In this document: in pieces, positions 34,007 through 45,126 of the stretch | How the letters are laid out: each line of letters starts with the position of its first letter | Position numbering within the stretch: position 1 is the first letter of the stretch | Assembly (NCBI RefSeq): GCF_003730015.1 | Contig: NZ_RJTU01000013.1 | Location: 107,461 to 171,460 of the forward strand | Length of the DNA: 64,000 nucleotides | Direction: 5' to 3' | Origin: Epilithonimonas hominis | GTDB lineage: Bacteria > Bacteroidota > Bacteroidia > Flavobacteriales > Weeksellaceae | Made by a program: the position numbers and the translations under genes | Notes under the pieces: generated by a model | The model's database searches: none | Told to the model about the DNA's origin: nothing | The model's input: the letters and a program-made list of their open reading frames with translations, nothing else

Positions 34007-35173
34007 ATGAGTTTCATAGAAAATACATTGGAAGATTGGGAACAGCTTGTCAAAAAGCAACTCAAAACAGAAAATATTTATGAAATTCTTTCTAAAGATA
34101 ATCTGGAAAACATCCATGTAAAACCATATTATCAGAATAAACAGGAGACGAAGATTCTACCAAAAGTTGAAGAAAGTACTCATCTTGTTGCAGAATATCA
34201 AGTTGGTTTGGAAGAACAGGCTTTCGCTTTTCTATTGAGTGAGAATGTGGAAGGCTTGGAAGAAAAAGCAATTTTCATCAATAATCCGGATTTAGCTGAA
34301 CATATTTTAACTGACGAAAGCAATCGTTATTTTTCTTTGATTGATGTTTTTTCTGATGATAAGAAAGCTGAAATCAATGAGCAATTGGCTGGAGAATTAT
34401 TATCAAAATCATTTGAAAGACAGATTTGTGCAGATGTAAGTTTGCATCAAAATGCTGGAGCTTCCATCATCCAGCAATTGGCTTTTGCATTGGCTAAATG
34501 TAAAGAATTAGTAGAAAAATTCGGTGCGGAGATTCTTGAAAAATTGGTATTTCGATTTGCGATTGGTTCTAATTATTTTTTCGAAATTGCTAAAATCAGA
34601 GCTTTCAAATATTTGTTTAATCAGTTTTCTAAAGAATTCAATAAAGATTTGATTCCCTACATTTTTGCTGAAACTTCATTTAGAAATAAGGCAAAAAACG
34701 ATGCAGATAATAACCTGATTCGTTCTACTTTGGAATTAGCTTCGGCTATGATTGGCGGCGCTGATGCGGTTTTTTCTAATGATTATAAATTTGAAGATTC
34801 ATCGGAGCTTTCAAAAGAAATTTCGTTTAAACAACAGATTGTTCTAGCTTATGAAAGTATTATTAATGTTTTTGAAGATGCAACTTCAGGAAGTTATTTT
34901 GTGGAAGATATTACACAGCAATTCGCTGAGAAATCTTGGAAATTATTCCTTGAAATCGAAGAAAAAGGTGGTTATCTTGAAGCGTTAAAATCTGGGGAAA
35001 TTCAGAAAATGATTTTTGAACAAGCTGTAAAAGAACAAAGCTGGGTAGAAGAAGGCAAAATTAAATTGATTGGCGTGAATCTTTATCCAAAATTAGAAAT
35101 AAAAAAATCTATTGAAGCGCTTTATAATTCTGATGAAATCAAAGCGGTTCGTTTAGCAGAAATGTTTGAATAA
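34007..35173 (+). CDS. mutA: Methylmalonyl-CoA mutase small subunit (MutA)
   Basis: The 388-residue protein resembles the N-terminal TIM-barrel part of the small subunit (starting with MSFIENTLEDWEQLVKKQL; middle HQNAGASIIQQLAFALAKC, AKNDADNNLIRSTLELASAMIGGADAV). It lacks the B12-binding domain, which in this subunit is inactive anyway. The catalytic large subunit (mutB/scpA) normally follows but here a DinB-like gene does. It is shorter than the 600-residue small subunits of many bacteria. The start is 5 bp after divIC. Confidence 0.85.
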   Translation: MSFIENTLEDWEQLVKKQLKTENIYEILSKDNLENIHVKPYYQNKQETKILPKVEESTHLVAEYQVGLEEQAFAFLLSENVEGLEEKAIFINNPDLAEHILTDESNRYFSLIDVFSDDKKAEINEQLAGELLSKSFERQICADVSLHQNAGASIIQQLAFALAKCKELVEKFGAEILEKLVFRFAIGSNYFFEIAKIRAFKYLFNQFSKEFNKDLIPYIFAETSFRNKAKNDADNNLIRSTLELASAMIGGADAVFSNDYKFEDSSELSKEISFKQQIVLAYESIINVFEDATSGSYFVEDITQQFAEKSWKLFLEIEEKGGYLEALKSGEIQKMIFEQAVKEQSWVEEGKIKLIGVNLYPKLEIKKSIEALYNSDEIKAVRLAEMFE

Positions 35174-35616
35174 TGAAAAAGCAATTCATTGATTTATTAG
35201 AATATAATTCTCATTTTAATCAGTTGTTGATTAAGATTTATCTTGAGAACAAAGATTCTTTTAATGAAAAAATGATTTCCCTTCTTAATCACATTCTCAA
35301 TGCTCAACAAGTCTGGAATTCCAGAATTATTTTTGAAGATTCATTCGGAGTTTGGCAAATTAATCCTGATGAAAAACTTTTAGAAAACAATCAATCTAAT
35401 TTCGAAAATAGCTTCAAAATTCTGAGCGAAAGAAACCTTGATGAAATCATCGTTTACAGAAATTCAAAAGGCGATGAATTCCAAAACTCAATTCGAGAGA
35501 TTTTCTTTCATTTTATCAATCATTCGACTTATCATCGCGGTCAGATTGCAATGCTGATTAAACAGGCCGGATTGGAACCGATTAATACGGATTATATTTT
35601 CTACAAAAGGAAATAA
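35173..35616 (+). CDS. DinB-family metal-binding protein
   Basis: The four-helix DinB/YfiT fold is shown by LLNHILNAQQVWNSRI (first metal His about residue 40) and the C-terminal HFINHSTYHRGQIAMLI, which holds the other two His ligands. Members are thiol-dependent or other small transferases; the E. coli dinB polymerase is unrelated. The start codon overlaps the mutA stop (TAATG). Confidence 0.87.
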   Translation: MKKQFIDLLEYNSHFNQLLIKIYLENKDSFNEKMISLLNHILNAQQVWNSRIIFEDSFGVWQINPDEKLLENNQSNFENSFKILSERNLDEIIVYRNSKGDEFQNSIREIFFHFINHSTYHRGQIAMLIKQAGLEPINTDYIFYKRK

Positions 35617-35706
35617 TTAGAATTACATTATTCTCAATTTTCGTAAAATTTAGCTAAGAATTCGTAACTCTTAACTAAATCACTATCTTTGCAAAAATTT
35701 TAGAAA

Positions 35707-36726
35707 ATGAGCGGAGACGGAAATCAATCAGGTAGAAACAGAAAACCAAGACCATCTGGAGGCAGCAGAGCTTCCGGAAACTCCCGTAGCTCCATTGATA
35801 GCAGAGGAAAATCACCTAGCGGTAAATCTTTCGGAAACTCCAAAGGTCCTAAGACGACAAGAGGCGGAGACCGTTTTGACAGCCGTGATAAATATGAGAA
35901 TGGTGACAGAAAATTCGGTCCTAAAAAACCTTTTAGCAGAGCCGAAAAAGACGAAGATAAAACCAAATCATTTATTCAGAAAAGAAGATTTGATAAAATA
36001 AGTAAATCAGTTCCCAAAGAATCCATCAGACTTAATAAATATATTGCTAACTCCGGAATCTGTAGTAGGAGAGAAGCAGATGAATTGATTACGCAAGGTC
36101 TTGTAGAAGTAAACGGAAAAGTGGTTACTGAAATGGGTTATCAGGTTCAGAAAACAGACAGAGTGGTTTTCGATGGACAGAATATCACGCCGGAAAAACC
36201 TGTTTATGTTCTTCTGAACAAACCAAAAGGATATATCTCTACAACCAAAGACGAGAAAGCGAGAAAAACGGTAATGGATTTGACCGCAAATGCTTCTCCA
36301 TATAGAATTTTTCCTGTAGGCAGACTAGACAGACAAACTACAGGTGTCATTTTACTGACTAATGACGGACATCTTACTAAAAAGCTGACGCATCCGTCTT
36401 TCAATATGAGGAAAATCTATCATGTGACATTAGACAGAAAACTTTCTACAGAAGATCTTAGATCCATTGCAGATGGAATTCGCCTGGAAGAAGGTGTTGC
36501 AGAAGTGGATAGCATCTCATACATCGAAGGCAAACCAAAGAATGAAATTGGGATAGAGATTCATATTGGCTGGAACAGGGTGATCAGAAGAATTTTCCAA
36601 AAACTCGGTTATGAAGTGGAAGCATTGGACAGAGTAATGTTTGCAGGTCTGACTAAGAAAAACATCAAGCGAGGACACTGGAGAATCCTTACAGAACAGG
36701 AAGTGAATAACTTGAAAATGTTATAA
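35707..36726 (+). CDS. rluB: Pseudouridine synthase of the RsuA/RluB family with disordered N-terminus
   Basis: The enzyme converts a uridine in rRNA to pseudouridine. After about 95 low-complexity residues rich in Ser, Gly, Arg and Lys come an S4 RNA-binding domain (IRLNKYIANSGICSRREADE) and the catalytic domain with GRLDRQTTGVILLTNDG, whose Asp is the nucleophile. The tail is probably RNA-binding and disordered. TATCTTTG (35684-35691) is the likely -7 element. The specific position modified (RluB-type is 23S U2605) is assumed from family. Confidence 0.88.
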   Translation: MSGDGNQSGRNRKPRPSGGSRASGNSRSSIDSRGKSPSGKSFGNSKGPKTTRGGDRFDSRDKYENGDRKFGPKKPFSRAEKDEDKTKSFIQKRRFDKISKSVPKESIRLNKYIANSGICSRREADELITQGLVEVNGKVVTEMGYQVQKTDRVVFDGQNITPEKPVYVLLNKPKGYISTTKDEKARKTVMDLTANASPYRIFPVGRLDRQTTGVILLTNDGHLTKKLTHPSFNMRKIYHVTLDRKLSTEDLRSIADGIRLEEGVAEVDSISYIEGKPKNEIGIEIHIGWNRVIRRIFQKLGYEVEALDRVMFAGLTKKNIKRGHWRILTEQEVNNLKML

Positions 36727-36730
36727 ATTA

Positions 36731-36757
36731 AAAGACTGAAAAATTTCAGTCTTTTTT
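36731..36757 (+). terminator. Terminator after the pseudouridine synthase
   Basis: AAAGACTGAA pairs with TTCAGTCTTT (36731-36754), followed by a T run. Confidence 0.88.
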
Positions 36758-36768
36758 TATATTTATGT

Positions 36769-37413
36769 ATGAATAAAATTTATGTTTTCAGTGGCTTAGG
36801 CGTTGATAAAAGAGTTTATGACAATATTGATTTTGGAACTTTGGATGTTGAATTCATTGATTGGATTGAACCTCTGAAAAATGAAAGTCTAGAAAATTAT
36901 GCTCTTAGAATATCTGAGAAAATAACTTGTGACAATCCGATTCTGATTGGTTTGTCTTTTGGTGGAATGTTAGTTGCTGAGATTTCAAAAATTATTAATG
37001 TCAAAAAAATAATTCTGATTGCTTCTGCAAAAAATAAATTCGAACTTCCTTTTGTTTTTAAACTTTCAGGAAAATTAAAGCTGAATCAATTGCTTCCGTA
37101 TTCGATTTTAAAAAGTCAAAATTTCATTCTAAATTGGTTGTTCGGAATTGAATCTAATGAAGAAAGACAATTGCTCAAAAGTATTCTTAATGATACTAAT
37201 TCGATGTTCCTAAAATGGGCAATTAATGAAATTGTAAATTGGAAGAATGAAATTTATCCTGAAAATTGTTTTCATATTCACGGAAATCAAGACAGAATTA
37301 TTCCAATAAAAAATGTAAAAGCTGATTTTGTCGTTAAAAATGGTGGACATTTTATGACAGTGAATAAAGCGAAAGATATTAAAAACATTATTTTAAATTT
37401 GATTGAAAAATAA
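36769..37413 (+). CDS. Small alpha/beta hydrolase
   Basis: The nucleophile elbow GLSFGGML (about residues 61-68) and the C-terminal HIHGNQDRIIP plus NGGHFMTV (acid Asp and catalytic His) mark an alpha/beta hydrolase of 214 residues. There is no signal peptide. The short N-terminal YVFSGLGVDKRVY resembles the oxyanion-side strand. The substrate is unknown. It stands alone between two terminators. Confidence 0.85.
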   Translation: MNKIYVFSGLGVDKRVYDNIDFGTLDVEFIDWIEPLKNESLENYALRISEKITCDNPILIGLSFGGMLVAEISKIINVKKIILIASAKNKFELPFVFKLSGKLKLNQLLPYSILKSQNFILNWLFGIESNEERQLLKSILNDTNSMFLKWAINEIVNWKNEIYPENCFHIHGNQDRIIPIKNVKADFVVKNGGHFMTVNKAKDIKNIILNLIEK

Positions 37414-37440
37414 AAGACTTCCCAATTCTGAAAGTCTTTT
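37412..37440. terminator. Bidirectional terminator
   Basis: AAAAGACTT (37412-37420) pairs with AAGTCTTTT (37432-37440) between convergent genes; its first base lies in the hydrolase stop codon. Confidence 0.8.
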
Positions 37441-37446
37441 CTATAA

Positions 37447-39834
37447 TTATTTCACGTCATCATAATAAAGCATCTTGTCGTCTTTATCAAAACTGATAAT
37501 GATGATTTCCCTGTTTTTAGCCTCGTCATTGTTGAAGAATTTTGCTCTTGGCGGTACATTGGGTTCGTCAGAGAGTTTTGGATTCCAATACAATAATTCT
37601 CTGGTGTCTTTTATGATTTTTTTGTAATTGTCACTGGTGATGTCTGGTTGTTCAAACTCAATAGCTTTATCATAACCTCTGAGCAGAGTTTTATTGGTAA
37701 AATCTTTTTTATCATCGGATTTGCTTTCCATATTGCCACGCTTGGTGTATATAGCAACAGCATTACCGGCCAGCCCGTCATTTTTAAGTACTTTCACCAT
37801 TGCTATATTGCTTATCGGGATTGAGTTGATCATACTGGCATCAACAGGAATCTCATCGAGAAAAAGCTTGGCTTGAGATCCTCTTATAGATGGGATATAA
37901 TTCCCGGAATTATCCATTGTGAAGGTCAGTCCCGCAGCACGCCCCTGCAACCATTGAAGAACATTCAGTGAAGTCTGTGCGTCCTGATTATCGTTAACGA
38001 AATCAAAAATAGTTGCATTGAAACTGCTGAATCTTCCGCTGGAGAGCTGCTTGTCTAGTTCTGCCGTCAAATCTTTTTTCTTCGCGGTGACCTGAACTTC
38101 TTCTATCAGGATTTCGTCATTGCGGATAGATTTTTGATTGGCAATATTTTGCAGAGCATTTGCCACAGCTTGATTAACCGTTGTTTTGTCTGCGGTCAGA
38201 TGATAATTACTGGTAGGCAAATTTCCCTTGTAAGGAATATTTTCATTCAGTGTCTGGAAGGTCATATTCAGTTTATCTGTATCGGCAGAATTCTCTTTAT
38301 TTAAGTAATAAGATACCGTTATTGGTACATCGAAATTGAGATTTTCCAGATAAACATAACCATTGTTGTCCGTCTGTGCCTGAGAAATTCCATTTTGAAT
38401 AGTCTCGCTTTGAAACAGAAGATTTACGGTGGTATTAGGAAGCGTAATGCTGTTTTTGGTAATTCTTCCTTTAAAGCTAAGGTTGGATTTAGGTATATAT
38501 TTAATTTCGGGCGTTTTTCCAGATAATAAATCGTTCCAGTCAAATCTTTTCCATTGTTCCGAAATCATCAACGCGTCCAGCGCATCAGAATTGGCGTCTT
38601 TAGAAAAGTATTGAGCTGGTGAAAATATATTTGAAGTAATATCACCAGTAAGCCAAAGTGAACTAAGAATATTACCTTTATTATGATCTGCCGGAACATT
38701 ATTCACATCCCGAACTAAAACCGTGTAATGTTGATAATCTGCATCTGGATGTAAATCAAAACTATTGAATGTCCTTGGTTGATTATTAAGCGACATGCCG
38801 ACAAATTCCGGCTGGCTGATGCTCAAGTTTTTTGGTTTGATAAAACATAATCTTTTTGCGACCAGATTTTCTTTGTCATCAAAGACACTTAACTGCAATA
38901 TGCCATTAATCTCTTCGCTAGCTTTGATGGGAATTTTGCTAGATGCTTCAGAAGAATTATTTTTGATATTGGCTTTGTATGCCAGCTGGTTATTAATCGT
39001 TCCAACGATGGTGTAACCCTGCAAGCCGTTTGTGAGTCCAGCACTTTTGATACTAAACTGAATACCTTCAGAATTACTGTTAGCCTGAATGTTGATTCCG
39101 GTTTCCGAAACTTTTGGTAATGTTATGGTTTGTTTCTGACCTTGACCGTCTTCTATAATTGCTTTGTAGATTTTTCCGGATTTAGGCGTTAATGAAAATG
39201 AGCCGATATTTTGGTCAAGACCTTTGAAGCTGACTAATTTCTCGTTAGGCTTTTCTGAATCGATGATGTAACCGCTCCAGCTTGCAGGTGGCGTTCCTTG
39301 CGAATTAATCCGAACAGCGATTTTGGTTGGAATGTTATTGATAAAAGTGCCACCTTCCGGAAAAACACCTGCTGTCCACTTAGTGTTTTTATCAAGAACC
39401 AATTTCTGCTCGGAGTTTGGATTGTAAATAGGAACTATTTTAAGATAATTAAATTCCTCCGGAAAATTTGCCATCCAGGTTGTGTAGGCTCTTATATAAT
39501 ACACATCTTCCTTCAGCGCATTGGTAAGGTTGAATGTTCCGTCTCCTTCGCCATTCGCAAGATAGACAGTTCTTTTATCTATCAGATTTTTCTGGTGGTC
39601 ATAGAGCTCTACAAAAAGAGTCGTAGGCGCTTCTGCTCGCGAGTATCCATTAAAAACAAACGATTTAAAATAGATATTATCGCCAACAACATATTGGTCT
39701 TTGTCCGTCAGAATATAAACTTTTTCCTGACCGTAATTTTTTTCAAGATTTTCTATGGCTTTGTCAATTTTCCCCTGTGCATTGAAAACAGAGATTCCGG
39801 CTGCATAAAGACAACAAATGAATATTTTTTTCAT
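37447..39834 (-). CDS. Exported MG2-like protein with TonB plug-like C-terminus
   Basis: The 795-residue protein has a signal peptide (MKKIFICCLYAAGISVFNAQ). The N-terminal part (about 36-160, KVYILTDKDQYVVGDNIYFK, YYIRAYTTWMANFPEEF) resembles alpha-2-macroglobulin MG2 beta-sandwich domains. A carboxypeptidase-regulatory-like sandwich follows at about 450-540 (INGxLS-type, TTVNLLFQSETIQNG). Residues ~615-720 look like a TonB-dependent receptor plug (LQWLQGRAAGL, IRGSQAKLFLDEIPVD, KNDGLAGNAVAIYTKRG), but no beta-barrel follows. Such proteins are common in Bacteroidetes and unexplained. It is a single-gene unit. Confidence 0.8.
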   Translation of the reverse strand: MKKIFICCLYAAGISVFNAQGKIDKAIENLEKNYGQEKVYILTDKDQYVVGDNIYFKSFVFNGYSRAEAPTTLFVELYDHQKNLIDKRTVYLANGEGDGTFNLTNALKEDVYYIRAYTTWMANFPEEFNYLKIVPIYNPNSEQKLVLDKNTKWTAGVFPEGGTFINNIPTKIAVRINSQGTPPASWSGYIIDSEKPNEKLVSFKGLDQNIGSFSLTPKSGKIYKAIIEDGQGQKQTITLPKVSETGINIQANSNSEGIQFSIKSAGLTNGLQGYTIVGTINNQLAYKANIKNNSSEASSKIPIKASEEINGILQLSVFDDKENLVAKRLCFIKPKNLSISQPEFVGMSLNNQPRTFNSFDLHPDADYQHYTVLVRDVNNVPADHNKGNILSSLWLTGDITSNIFSPAQYFSKDANSDALDALMISEQWKRFDWNDLLSGKTPEIKYIPKSNLSFKGRITKNSITLPNTTVNLLFQSETIQNGISQAQTDNNGYVYLENLNFDVPITVSYYLNKENSADTDKLNMTFQTLNENIPYKGNLPTSNYHLTADKTTVNQAVANALQNIANQKSIRNDEILIEEVQVTAKKKDLTAELDKQLSSGRFSSFNATIFDFVNDNQDAQTSLNVLQWLQGRAAGLTFTMDNSGNYIPSIRGSQAKLFLDEIPVDASMINSIPISNIAMVKVLKNDGLAGNAVAIYTKRGNMESKSDDKKDFTNKTLLRGYDKAIEFEQPDITSDNYKKIIKDTRELLYWNPKLSDEPNVPPRAKFFNNDEAKNREIIIISFDKDDKMLYYDDVK

Positions 39835-39881
39835 TCTGAGAACGTAAAATTAATTTCTTATGCAAATTACTCAAACAAAAG

Positions 39882-39909
39882 AAAACCCTCAGCATTTGCC
39901 AAGGGTTTT
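39882..39909 (-). terminator. icd terminator
   Basis: AAAACCCT (39882-39889) pairs with AGGGTTTT (39902-39909); on the minus strand the stem is followed by a T-rich run. It lies 25 bp past the icd stop. Confidence 0.8.
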
Positions 39910-39933
39910 ATGTAAAATTTAACAAGAATCAGA

Positions 39934-42171
<2,238 letters not shown>

Positions 42172-42313
42172 TTACTGTTTTTTCAAAACATACAAATTTA
42201 GTGTTTTTATAATAATTTTCTAATAGTAGAAATATGATTTTTATTCAAATAGATAATTAATTACTCTTTATAAATTAGTAAAAGTTAAATTTTATTAAAG
42301 TCAATTTTATAAT

Positions 42314-42344
42314 TTGAAAATTCAGAAATCAACCATTAACTTTG
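42314..42344 (+). promoter_or_regulatory. tpx promoter
   Basis: TTG (42314-42316) and TAACTTTG (42337-42344), 20 bp apart, match the -33/-7 consensus, 22 bp before the start codon. Confidence 0.75.
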
Positions 42345-42366
42345 AAGAAATAAATTATACGAAACA

Positions 42367-42864
42367 ATGTCACAAATTACATTCAAAGGAAGTCCTATAA
42401 ATACAGTTGGAGCTTTGCCAGAAGTTGGAACTATCGCTCAAGAGTTTACATTAGTTGCTGCTGATTTATCAGAAAAACATTTGGCTGATTACACTGGAAA
42501 AAAAGTATTGTTGAACATCTTCCCAAGTATCGATACAGGTGTTTGCGCAGCATCTGCGAGAGAGTTTAATAAAGAAGCGAGTTCTTTGGAAAATACAGTT
42601 GTTATCAATGTTTCTAGAGATTTGCCTTTCGCACTGAGCAGATTTTGCGCAGCTGAAGGTCTTGATAATGTAGAAGTTTTGTCAGATTTCAGAGGGAATT
42701 TTGGCGAAGATTACGGTGTTACTTTGGATGATTCTCCTTTGAGAGGATTACTGAGCAGAGCAGTTGTTGCTTTAGATGAAAAAGGAACAGTAATCTATAC
42801 AGAACAAGTTCCTGAAATAGGTCAGGAGCCAAACTATGAAGCTGCAATTGAAGCGTTGAAATAA
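42367..42864 (+). CDS. tpx: Thiol peroxidase
   Basis: This is an atypical 2-Cys peroxiredoxin that reduces hydrogen peroxide and organic peroxides with thioredoxin. The peroxidatic Cys is in FPSIDTGVCAASAREF (residue 60) and the resolving Cys in LSRFCAAEG (residue 94), both at the usual Tpx positions. At 165 residues it is full length. It is a monocistronic unit with its own promoter and terminator. Confidence 0.96.
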   Translation: MSQITFKGSPINTVGALPEVGTIAQEFTLVAADLSEKHLADYTGKKVLLNIFPSIDTGVCAASAREFNKEASSLENTVVINVSRDLPFALSRFCAAEGLDNVEVLSDFRGNFGEDYGVTLDDSPLRGLLSRAVVALDEKGTVIYTEQVPEIGQEPNYEAAIEALK

Positions 42865-42886
42865 ACTAAATAAAATCTCCCTTATT

Positions 42887-42926
42887 AACGGAAAATCTGA
42901 TATTTTAGATTTTCCGTTTTTTTTTC
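42887..42926 (+). terminator. tpx terminator
   Basis: AACGGAAAATCT (42887-42898) pairs with AGATTTTCCGTT (42907-42918), followed by nine T. Confidence 0.9.
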
Positions 42927-43053
42927 TTTGTATATACTAAAATCTATTACCAGCATCTTGCATTTTCTGAAATTTTCACCCTTAAAAAATGTGACTTCTA
43001 ATCTTTGTAATAGTGAAACATCACGCAGAACGAAAAATGTATTGTTAAAGTAT

Positions 43054-43085
43054 AAAAAAAGCATCAGTTTATTTACCGATGCTTT
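43054..43085 (-). terminator. tatC terminator
   Basis: AAAGCATC (43058-43065) pairs with GATGCTTT (43078-43085); on the minus strand the stem runs into seven T. It ends the tatC transcript 27 bp after the stop. Confidence 0.85.
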
Positions 43086-43111
43086 CAAGTTAATTATTGT
43101 GATTCAAATAT

Positions 43112-43918
43112 TTAGGTGCTTTTTTTCTGCATCTTTTTGTAAATGATATTGGACATTACCACACTTATTTCATAAAGTAGAACCAGTGGAAGTGCTGCTG
43201 CCATCATACTCAAAACATCAGCAGGTGTAATAATTGCCGCTACAACCATAATTAGAACAATAGCGTGTCTTCTGTAAGTTCTTAGGAATTTTGGTGTTAA
43301 GATTCCTATTGATGTTAAAATGTAAACTGCGATTGGGAACAGAAAAACTACGCCCATTCCCATTGTAACTTGTAAAAACAGAGTTGTATAATCTGACAAA
43401 TCAAATAATTGTACAATATTATCAGAAACTTTGAACAATAATCCGAAGTTAATTGCAAAAGGTAAAATCAAGAAATAACCCGTCAAAACGCCGGTCATAA
43501 ATAAAATCCAAATTGCATTAATGTAAAAAATCGAATTCTTTTTCTCATTCGGCATTAGAGCAGGACTAATGAATTTCCAGATTTCCCAAACAATATAAGG
43601 AAAGGCTAAAACTACACCAGAAAATATTGAAACAGCCATCATCACATTAAACTGCTGAAAAAGTTGTTTCTGCTGTACACTAAAATTTGCAGGTAAAACA
43701 AAGCTGTCATTCCCCGTAAGTTCTCTAGAGAAATGATTTACGATTCTGAAGGTTAAAAAATCATTTCTTGTGGGACCAAAAAAAATGTGATCCATTACCC
43801 ATTCTATATTGAAACCTACAATAACCGCTAAGATTATAATGGCAAGAATTGCTCGTATGAGATGTCCTCTGAGTTCTCCTATGTGTCCTAGAAAAGACAT
43901 TTCTTTTTCGTTACTCAT
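43112..43918 (-). CDS. tatC: Sec-independent protein translocase TatC
   Basis: This polytopic core of the twin-arginine translocon has six membrane segments. The family features are the N-terminal MSFLGHIGELRGHLIRAI (with the conserved Glu for signal binding), FPYIVWEIWKFISPAL with the P-x3-EIWxF motif, and RRHAIVLIMVVAAIITPADVLS. At 268 residues it is normal for Bacteroidetes. TatA is not in the window. Its upstream neighbour on the genome is a set of exported proteins on the opposite strand. Confidence 0.95.
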   Translation of the reverse strand: MSNEKEMSFLGHIGELRGHLIRAILAIIILAVIVGFNIEWVMDHIFFGPTRNDFLTFRIVNHFSRELTGNDSFVLPANFSVQQKQLFQQFNVMMAVSIFSGVVLAFPYIVWEIWKFISPALMPNEKKNSIFYINAIWILFMTGVLTGYFLILPFAINFGLLFKVSDNIVQLFDLSDYTTLFLQVTMGMGVVFLFPIAVYILTSIGILTPKFLRTYRRHAIVLIMVVAAIITPADVLSMMAAALPLVLLYEISVVMSNIIYKKMQKKST

Positions 43919-44223
43919 CTATTATTTTAAAATCAAGTCACGAAATTAATGAAATTTTTGCTGCATAAAATCTGAAACTTAAAAATTATTAATAAGACTA
44001 TTGTTTTAGAAATTTTTAATACAGCAGATTATGGAATAATAATTGGTAATAAATTCTCAAAAATATTTAATTATAATTTTATTATCAGTATTTTTATTGA
44101 ATATTAGCAATAATAATTAAATATAATTTGTAAATATTTTAATTTTTAAATGAATTTATATTAAATTTTTTAAAAATATTGGATTATATTAAAAAAATAA
44201 GTTTTTTTGTGTATTGAATTTTT
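43919..44223. other. Very AT-rich divergent intergenic region
   Basis: About 300 bp of more than 80% A+T separates tatC (minus) from the tandem exported-protein genes (plus). I see no open frame, no clear hairpin and no exact -33/-7 pair; TATAATTTG near 44124 is the nearest -7-like element. It presumably holds both promoters. Confidence 0.5.
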
Positions 44224-45126
44224 ATGAAGAAAACATTACTCAACATATTATTAATCAGTAGTTTAGGAAGCTTATATGGGCAGGTTGGAATTCAGACCAG
44301 CCAAGTTGCTCCATCTGCAATCTTGGAAATTAATACTTCGGATTTGGCAACTGGAAGTAAGAAAGGATTTCTAGGACCAAGAGTTGCACTGGCAAGTAAT
44401 ACTGACACGACTACTATTCCTAGTCCTGCAGTGGGTTTGCTAGTTTATAATACGGCAGATGCAGGAACTTACCCTTCTAATGTATTTGCTAACAGATATT
44501 ATTTTTGGAATGGTACACAGTGGGTAGATCTTGGTTTGACATCGGTTTTACAAAATTATTTATCTAACAAGATATATAGTCTTAATTCAAAATCTACGCA
44601 GAATTTAACATATTCAACCATCAATAATACAAGCGGAACCAATGGCGGGATTCCGGTTTCTTTTGCAGATGGAGATGTTGCTATCAGTACAGGAAATATA
44701 GTTACTAAATCGGGAGATGTTTTCACCATCAATGTCACAGGACTTTACGAGATTTCTGCTTATGTTAATTACAATCCCAATCGTACAACTATTGCTGCAA
44801 CTCAGAGGGGAACTTTTCTAAATTTGAAGCTTCAAAGATCTACAGATAACGGCGCCACTTGGGCAGATGTGATTGGAAACCGAACGGCTTGGGGGGTAAA
44901 AGCTACTAATTATTTGAAAACAGTTATTTTGATTTCCACACCAATTTATCTTACAGCTGGTCAAAGACTGAGATTAGTTGTTCAAAATCCTTTCGGAATT
45001 ACAGATGAATCAGCTTTGCACGGAGAAAATAATACAACAAGTCCACCTCCTACAATGACAACTTCAACCAAAATACCCATTTCCAAAAGCTTAACAATGA
45101 TACTTTTAGATTATGATTTACAATAG
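44224..45126 (+). CDS. Exported protein of the tandem VGIGT/beta-sandwich family, copy 1
   Basis: After a signal peptide (MKKTLLNILLISSLGSLYGQ) comes the repeat-type N-terminal segment VGIQTSQVAPSAILEINTSD ... GPRVALAS, then PAVGLLVYNT and WNGTQWVDLG. The C-terminal ~150 residues look like a C1q/TNF-type jelly roll (GLYEISAYVNYNP, LQRSTDNGATWADV, LTAGQRLRLVVQNP). The N-terminal module is common on Bacteroidetes surface and tail-fibre-like proteins. It overlaps copy 2 by 14 bp. Function unknown. Confidence 0.8.
   Translation: MKKTLLNILLISSLGSLYGQVGIQTSQVAPSAILEINTSDLATGSKKGFLGPRVALASNTDTTTIPSPAVGLLVYNTADAGTYPSNVFANRYYFWNGTQWVDLGLTSVLQNYLSNKIYSLNSKSTQNLTYSTINNTSGTNGGIPVSFADGDVAISTGNIVTKSGDVFTINVTGLYEISAYVNYNPNRTTIAATQRGTFLNLKLQRSTDNGATWADVIGNRTAWGVKATNYLKTVILISTPIYLTAGQRLRLVVQNPFGITDESALHGENNTTSPPPTMTTSTKIPISKSLTMILLDYDLQ

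Noticed and set aside
42930..43053. Possible small RNA between the tpx and tatC terminators
   Set aside because: TAATCTTTG is only a -7-like element with the wrong spacing and no -33; the only terminator here belongs to tatC.
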